From: Massospora cicadina
Lineage: Eukaryota; Entomophthoromycota; Entomophthoromycetes; Entomophthorales; Entomophthoraceae
Length of the DNA stretch: 64,000 nt
Assembly: GCA_022478985.1 (NCBI GenBank)
Contig: JAKSZP010002687.1
Location: 62,001-126,000 of the forward strand
Direction: 5' to 3'
In this document: positions 60,085 to 64,000 of the stretch, one piece after another
How the letters are laid out: the number at the start of each line of letters is the position of its first letter
Position numbering within the stretch: the stretch's first letter is position 1
Notes under the pieces: generated by a model
What the model was told of the DNA's origin: nothing
Databases searched by the model: none
Seen by the model: only the letters and a program-made list of their open reading frames with translations
Translations under genes and position numbers: made by a program

Positions 60085-61330
60085 ATGCCGATGGAAATCC
60101 TAGAGAACCGGGGAATTCCACTGAGGATCAAGTATGAGAAAACCATACTACTGGGATTAAAGATGATAGTCAACATGGGGTTGACATTAAAGATACCTGA
60201 GCTTCTGTATGGGGAGGTCAGAAGCCCCTGGAAGAAGTCCAGAGTAGAGCCTTGGGTGGTTCCTGAATTTATAATGCCAGGCCATGGGGAAATTCGAGTT
60301 CTCCTGGCGAATTTAAGTGAAGAACTGATGAAGATCATGAAGAATCAGATCATTGCATTTATTCATATAATCCTGACAGCCAAATTGAGGAGATTCCACG
60401 ATTTTGGGACTCTTGATGAGATGGGATTACCAGCTGGGGTAACTGAGAGTATCAACCTATTGGTTAATCGAGAGCAACTCGCTGATCTGATGATGGCCAG
60501 CAAGAGGAGGTGCTTAAATTGTTCGAAAAGTATTGGGAAGTATTCGCTCAGGATGACCACAATTTGGGATGCGCAAGGGATGTGATCCACAAGGTTGACA
60601 CTGGGGAATGTTTGCTGATCAGGATGAGACTGTCAGGCCGGTTGAAAGCGGTCAAAGCAGTGGTGGAAGATGAAATCAGCAAACTAGTGAAGCATGGGCT
60701 TCTAGTTCCATCATCAAAATCCCTGGTTGATTTTGATTCTTATTGTGAAGGAAATGATGGCTCCAATTAGGTGATGATCAACTACCAAAAGCTGAATAAG
60801 ATTATGAAGAAGGATTTGTATCCCCTACCAAGAATTGTCGATGCACTAGATCTATTGGGAGAATCAAAGTATTTCTCCACAATGGATCTGATCTCAGGAT
60901 ATTGGAAAATCGATTTGCCAAAAGAAGACCAAGAAAATGTGTGATTAAAACCGCGCAGAGGCTATACCAACTGACGAGGATGCCCCAGGGTCTATGCAAG
61001 GCTTCTGCAATGTTACAGAGGGCCATGGACGCTATACTGAGTGTATTTGAAGTTGTCATGCATCCTGTTGTACTTGGATGATATCAATGTGTTCGGTAGG
61101 ACGTTTACTGACCATTTACACCACTTAGAAAAAGTATTCAAGAGACTATCCGCGGCCAACCTGAAGATTAAGACAATGAAGTGTCACTTCTTTATGAAAG
61201 AGTTGGAATATCTGGGATTTGTGATCAAAACTAGTGGATTGCAGCCACAAGCCCATAAGATTGAAGCCATAGAATGGATGGCTGTGCCAAAGAGTTTCTG
61301 AGACATCCAATTGTTCCTTGGAATGGTCAG
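60085..61330 (+). pseudogene. RE9 linker and reverse transcriptase
   Basis: A 166-codon open piece (60085-60585) covers the protease-RT linker. RT follows: LVKHGLLVPSSKS, VMINYQKLNKIMKKDLYP, YFSTMDLISGYWKIDLP, a frameshifted MPQGL block near 60980, then the open piece 61041-61301 with the intact catalytic box ILLYLDDINVFGRTF. The RE3 RT has the same DINVF signature. Confidence 0.85.
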
Positions 61331-61399
61331 ATACTACAGTAGATTTATTTGGGACTTTGCCCGAATCACCAAGCCCTTATTACATCTATTAAAAGATCT

Positions 61400-61900
61400 G
61401 AAGAAAGGATTCGTATGGAATGAAGAATCCCAGAAATCTTACAATGAGCTACACTGATACCTTATGATTCTCCAATTTTGAAATATCTAAATTTCAATCA
61501 AGAGTTTATTATACAAATTAATGCTTTTTTGACGGCGATCAGCGCCATATTAAGCCAAGTAGATGAACTTGGGGATGAACATCCGGTGGCATATGTGACT
61601 GGACACTCTCAGCCACTGAAAGGAACTACACTGTGACTGAGAGGGAATGCCTTGAAGTCATTTACGCCTGTAAACAGTTTCATGTGTAAATCCACAGAAC
61701 GACTTCAAAGTGGTAAAAGACCACTCCTTATTGCGTTGGCTCCACAATTTGATAGAACCAGAAGGACAACTAGACCAATGGGCACTTAAGCTCCAGTCTT
61801 ATGATTATGAGATTGTCCACCAAGCGGGGGGCTTCTCACCAGAACGCGGTTGGCTTATTGCAGTTACCAATGGTCCAGATGGTATACCCGCAGGCAGATG
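61400..61900 (+). pseudogene. RE9 RNase H remnant
   Basis: Landmarks: INAFLTAISAILSQVDELGDEHPVAY near 61517-61600 (first D changed to N), TERECLEVIYACKQF near 61636-61680 (E kept), and VVKDHSLLRWLHNL at 61707-61750, where T-D-H reads K-D-H. Stops separate the blocks. Confidence 0.75.
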
Positions 61901-61929
61901 AGTTATTCCAAAGAATGGCCAACGGGGAA

Positions 61930-63140
61930 ATTGGGAATGAGCCCTGAGAAATCCAAGGTGCGCTTTGAAAGTGATGGAAAACACCGAGACCATGGATGGA
62001 CAAGTGTTTAAGACAATTAATGGGAAGCAGTTATTATTCCTAAAGCCATCAGAAAAAGCAGCTATTGTACAAGCCACTCATAAGGTTGTCAGGAATGGAG
62101 GCCTGAGAAAAACAACTGACCATATTCGCCAGTACTACTACTGGGAATCAATCAACTACAATGTCGCCACTATCTAGTTTGTTGTGTGGAGTGCCAGCTG
62201 CACAAGCCACATAAGTATACAACTGAATACTGATTGGTCCACCCTGGATTTGCCTGTCATATGGTGTCCATTGACGTGATGGGACCACTGACGATGAGCA
62301 CAGGGGGAGTCAAGTACATAATAGTTTCTATCAACCATCTGACGAGATGAAGGCCCTGGTGAAAGTAGACGCCACCAGCACCTCAAAGTTCATCCTGGAT
62401 CAAGTTGTATACCGGCATGGATGCCCGCAGGTCCTGCTTAGTGATAATGGGACAAACTTCACATCTCATGTGATCCCAGACTGAATGAGATAATGGGGTT
62501 CTGAGGAGTCGTGTCTGTACCCTACAGCTGGAGACAAACGGAAAGGTAGAACGAGTGAATGGAATGCTGGCTGCAACGCTGAGGAAGCTGGTCGCAGGAA
62601 GAACTTCCACGTGGGGAACATACCTGAATTTGGTGATGTTTGCCTACAATATCAGTCATCATACAGCAATGGAAAAATGCCGTTTGTGTTGCTATATGTG
62701 AGGAAGGATACGTTGCCGCCAATTTTATATTTGATGATGGAACCAACATTGGGGATGAGTGCTGAACAGTACTTGAACCAACTGACGATTATCCTTATCA
62801 TAATTCAATTGCAAGCATTTGATACTACATTGAAGAATAGGATACAAGCGAAAACAAAGGACAATAAGAACTGACCGGCCTTATCATAATAACAAATATG
62901 GGATAGAGTTGCCTATTGCATGATGCATGGTTTTGGGAGAAGAAAAAACTGGATGCGTTGTGTTTAGATCTATTTGAGATCATCGCCAAGATGGCGACTG
63001 AAGCCTACTCCTTCAAGAATCTCTTGGATGTCAGAGTTATAAATTGTGTCCATTCTAAGTATTTGAAGCAATGGATCAATGAAAAAAAGAGTTCCCAAAG
63101 GACTGATGAACCATTAAGTTGGTCATGTACTGATGATTAA
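61930..63140 (+). pseudogene. RE9 integrase remnant
   Basis: Zinc domain: QATHKVVRNGGLRKTTDHIRQYYYWE (62070-62145). Core: VSIDVMGPLTMSTGG (first D near 62274), a second-D region LLSDNGTNFTS near 62435-62466, NGKVERVNGML with the catalytic E near 62539-62571. C-terminal domain: FEIIAKMATEAYSFKNLLDVRV in the open piece 62916-63140, which ends at a TAA at the place where RE3 pol also ends. Only the last part is free of stops. Confidence 0.8.
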
Positions 63141-63216
63141 TCAAGTACAAAAAAGGACCTCTGAACCAATATAGATAGTCAAGTCCGAAAAAGGACCTCT
63201 GAACTATAGAAAACTG
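63141..63216 (+). repeat. Tandem repeat after RE9 pol
   Basis: Two units with period 38 bp start TCAAGTAC (63141) and TCAAGTCC (63179), each followed by AAAAAGGACCTCTGAAC. A partial third, GGAATGCTGAACC, lies near 63263. RE3 has the same array. Confidence 0.75.
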
Positions 63217-64000
63217 GTAGGTTTAATAATACCTAGGACCCATTTTGGGGGAAAAATAAAAATGGAATGCTGAACCAAAAAAAGGTCAAGTCTCATGAAA
63301 AAAGAAGAAAAAAGAAAAGATTGATAAAATATATTGAAAAAAAGATAAACCACATAGAAAAAATCAATAACTTTATATTTTTTTATTGATTATCCTTGAT
63401 ATGGGGATTATTCTGCCTATGTCGCCTCTTGGGGGAGGGAGGAGGATGGATCACAGTAGGCATAAATAACCCATCAAAATCTATGTGAGTTCAGACGCTA
63501 GCAAGGTCTAAACCTACACAAAACCAAGTTCTTTCAGTGGATGCAGATCCCTGCGAGAAAGTGACTAGGGAAGGGAAATTGAGATGTCAGAAGAAGCCAA
63601 TTGTGAAACCCTGGAGCAGGGAGGGAAGCAACAGTATAGAAAGAGGTAGTCAGCAAATAACCCTGAGTAATCCTGATATGGTACCAGAGCTGGAAGATTA
63701 GTATTGAGCGCATGCCAATGGGCTTCATCAAGAACACTGGACATATGAGCTGGCAGCGAACAAGGGTTGCTAGATGGTGGTTGCCAAATCATGCCCCTAT
63801 TAAAGCTATCAGCAGAAGATACCATTAGGAAACGCCGGAGACAAGATAGTTGTGCAAGAAGCAAAAAGGCATCTTGCAAGCAATGACTATGAGCTTCTAA
63901 GAAGCTGAAGCAGAAGAAGCAATGTAACCCAGGAGAGGCTGGAAGCTTCGTGGCCCAACTTCAAAGAACTTGGCCAGCAAAGTGAAGAGCTTAAAGGGCA
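63217..64000 (+). other. RE9 3' noncoding region, incomplete
   Basis: It matches the RE3 region 9080-8300 in reverse complement, including CATATGAGCTGG near 63744. No protein family is recognisable. TGGTACCAGAGC at 63678 resembles a plant-type primer site but is not next to an LTR. Confidence 0.5.

Larger units (their letters stand above)
56760..64000 (+). mobile_element. RE9: gag-bearing relative of RE3, cut by the window end
   Basis: The 5' LTR (56760-57907) matches the RE3 LTRs in reverse complement. The interior runs primer site, gag with zinc knuckle, protease, RT, RNase H, integrase, tandem repeats and the first part of the long 3' noncoding region. From RE3 the 3' LTR should start about 1 kb beyond the window. 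The left flank is TGGTG. Confidence 0.85.

Noticed and set aside
63678..63689. TGGTACCAGAGC, similar to the initiator-Met primer site of plant retrotransposons.
   Set aside because: It lies inside the RE9 3' noncoding region, not next to an LTR end, so the match is probably coincidental.
1..64000. CRISPR arrays, tRNA and rRNA genes, bacterial operons or phage genes.
   Set aside because: No regularly spaced repeat-spacer pattern, no cloverleaf with matching arms and no ribosomal sequence was seen; GGTTCGAA-type T-loop words (for example near 29374) lack the other arms.

Overview
The window looks like a transposon-rich, AT-rich fungal chromosome segment. It is almost entirely LTR retrotransposons of the Ty3/Gypsy type, including chromodomain-bearing chromoviruses, decayed by stops and frameshifts. 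I found only one intact host-like protein gene, at 30462-31172: a 236-residue candidate secreted protein with a Y-x-C motif after its leader. A biotrophic plant pathogen (powdery mildew or rust type) is my guess. The phylum cannot be fixed from this sequence alone. No tRNA, rRNA, CRISPR array or bacterial feature was seen.

Labels used below. RE1 (about 1-5340, +) is a decayed gag-pol. RE2 (-) is an old element split into pieces 5640-6044, 13766-14647, 23303-25776 and 28467-about 28574 by three later insertions. These are RE3 (6045-13765, -), RE4 (14648-23302, -) and RE5 (25777-28466, -), each with LTRs at both ends and 5-bp target duplications. Next comes an AT-rich unique stretch with the candidate gene (about 28575-31719). 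RE6 (31720-52225, +) follows, an old element of about 6.5 kb inflated to 20.5 kb by four insertions. These are RE7 (34177-40260, +), RE8 (40951-46952, +), an antisense solo LTR of RE6's own family (48366-49096) and a solo LTR of RE7's family (49406-50620). After it lie a second AT-rich stretch (52226-about 55500) and a decayed minus-strand CCHC gag-like coding region (about 55560-56750). RE9 (56760 to the right edge, +) is a gag-containing relative of RE3.

The boundaries rest on features read directly: TG...CA LTR ends, matching 5-bp flanks (GGGTG, CTCAG and TCTTG exact; GCATC/GCAGC, TATAG/TACAG, CCAAC/CCACC and AATAT/AAGAT with one mismatch), polypurine tracts before 3' LTRs, and for RE3, RE4, RE6 and RE9 a TGGTG-type primer site two bases after the 5' LTR. 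Host protein sequence resumes on the far side of the insertions in RE6. Biologically this is layered transposon decay around one gene. The most interesting mobile-element features are copies that lost gag or pol yet carry target duplications, a Pol C-terminus that runs into the LTR, and an internally deleted element that keeps a 310-codon open frame including a chromodomain.
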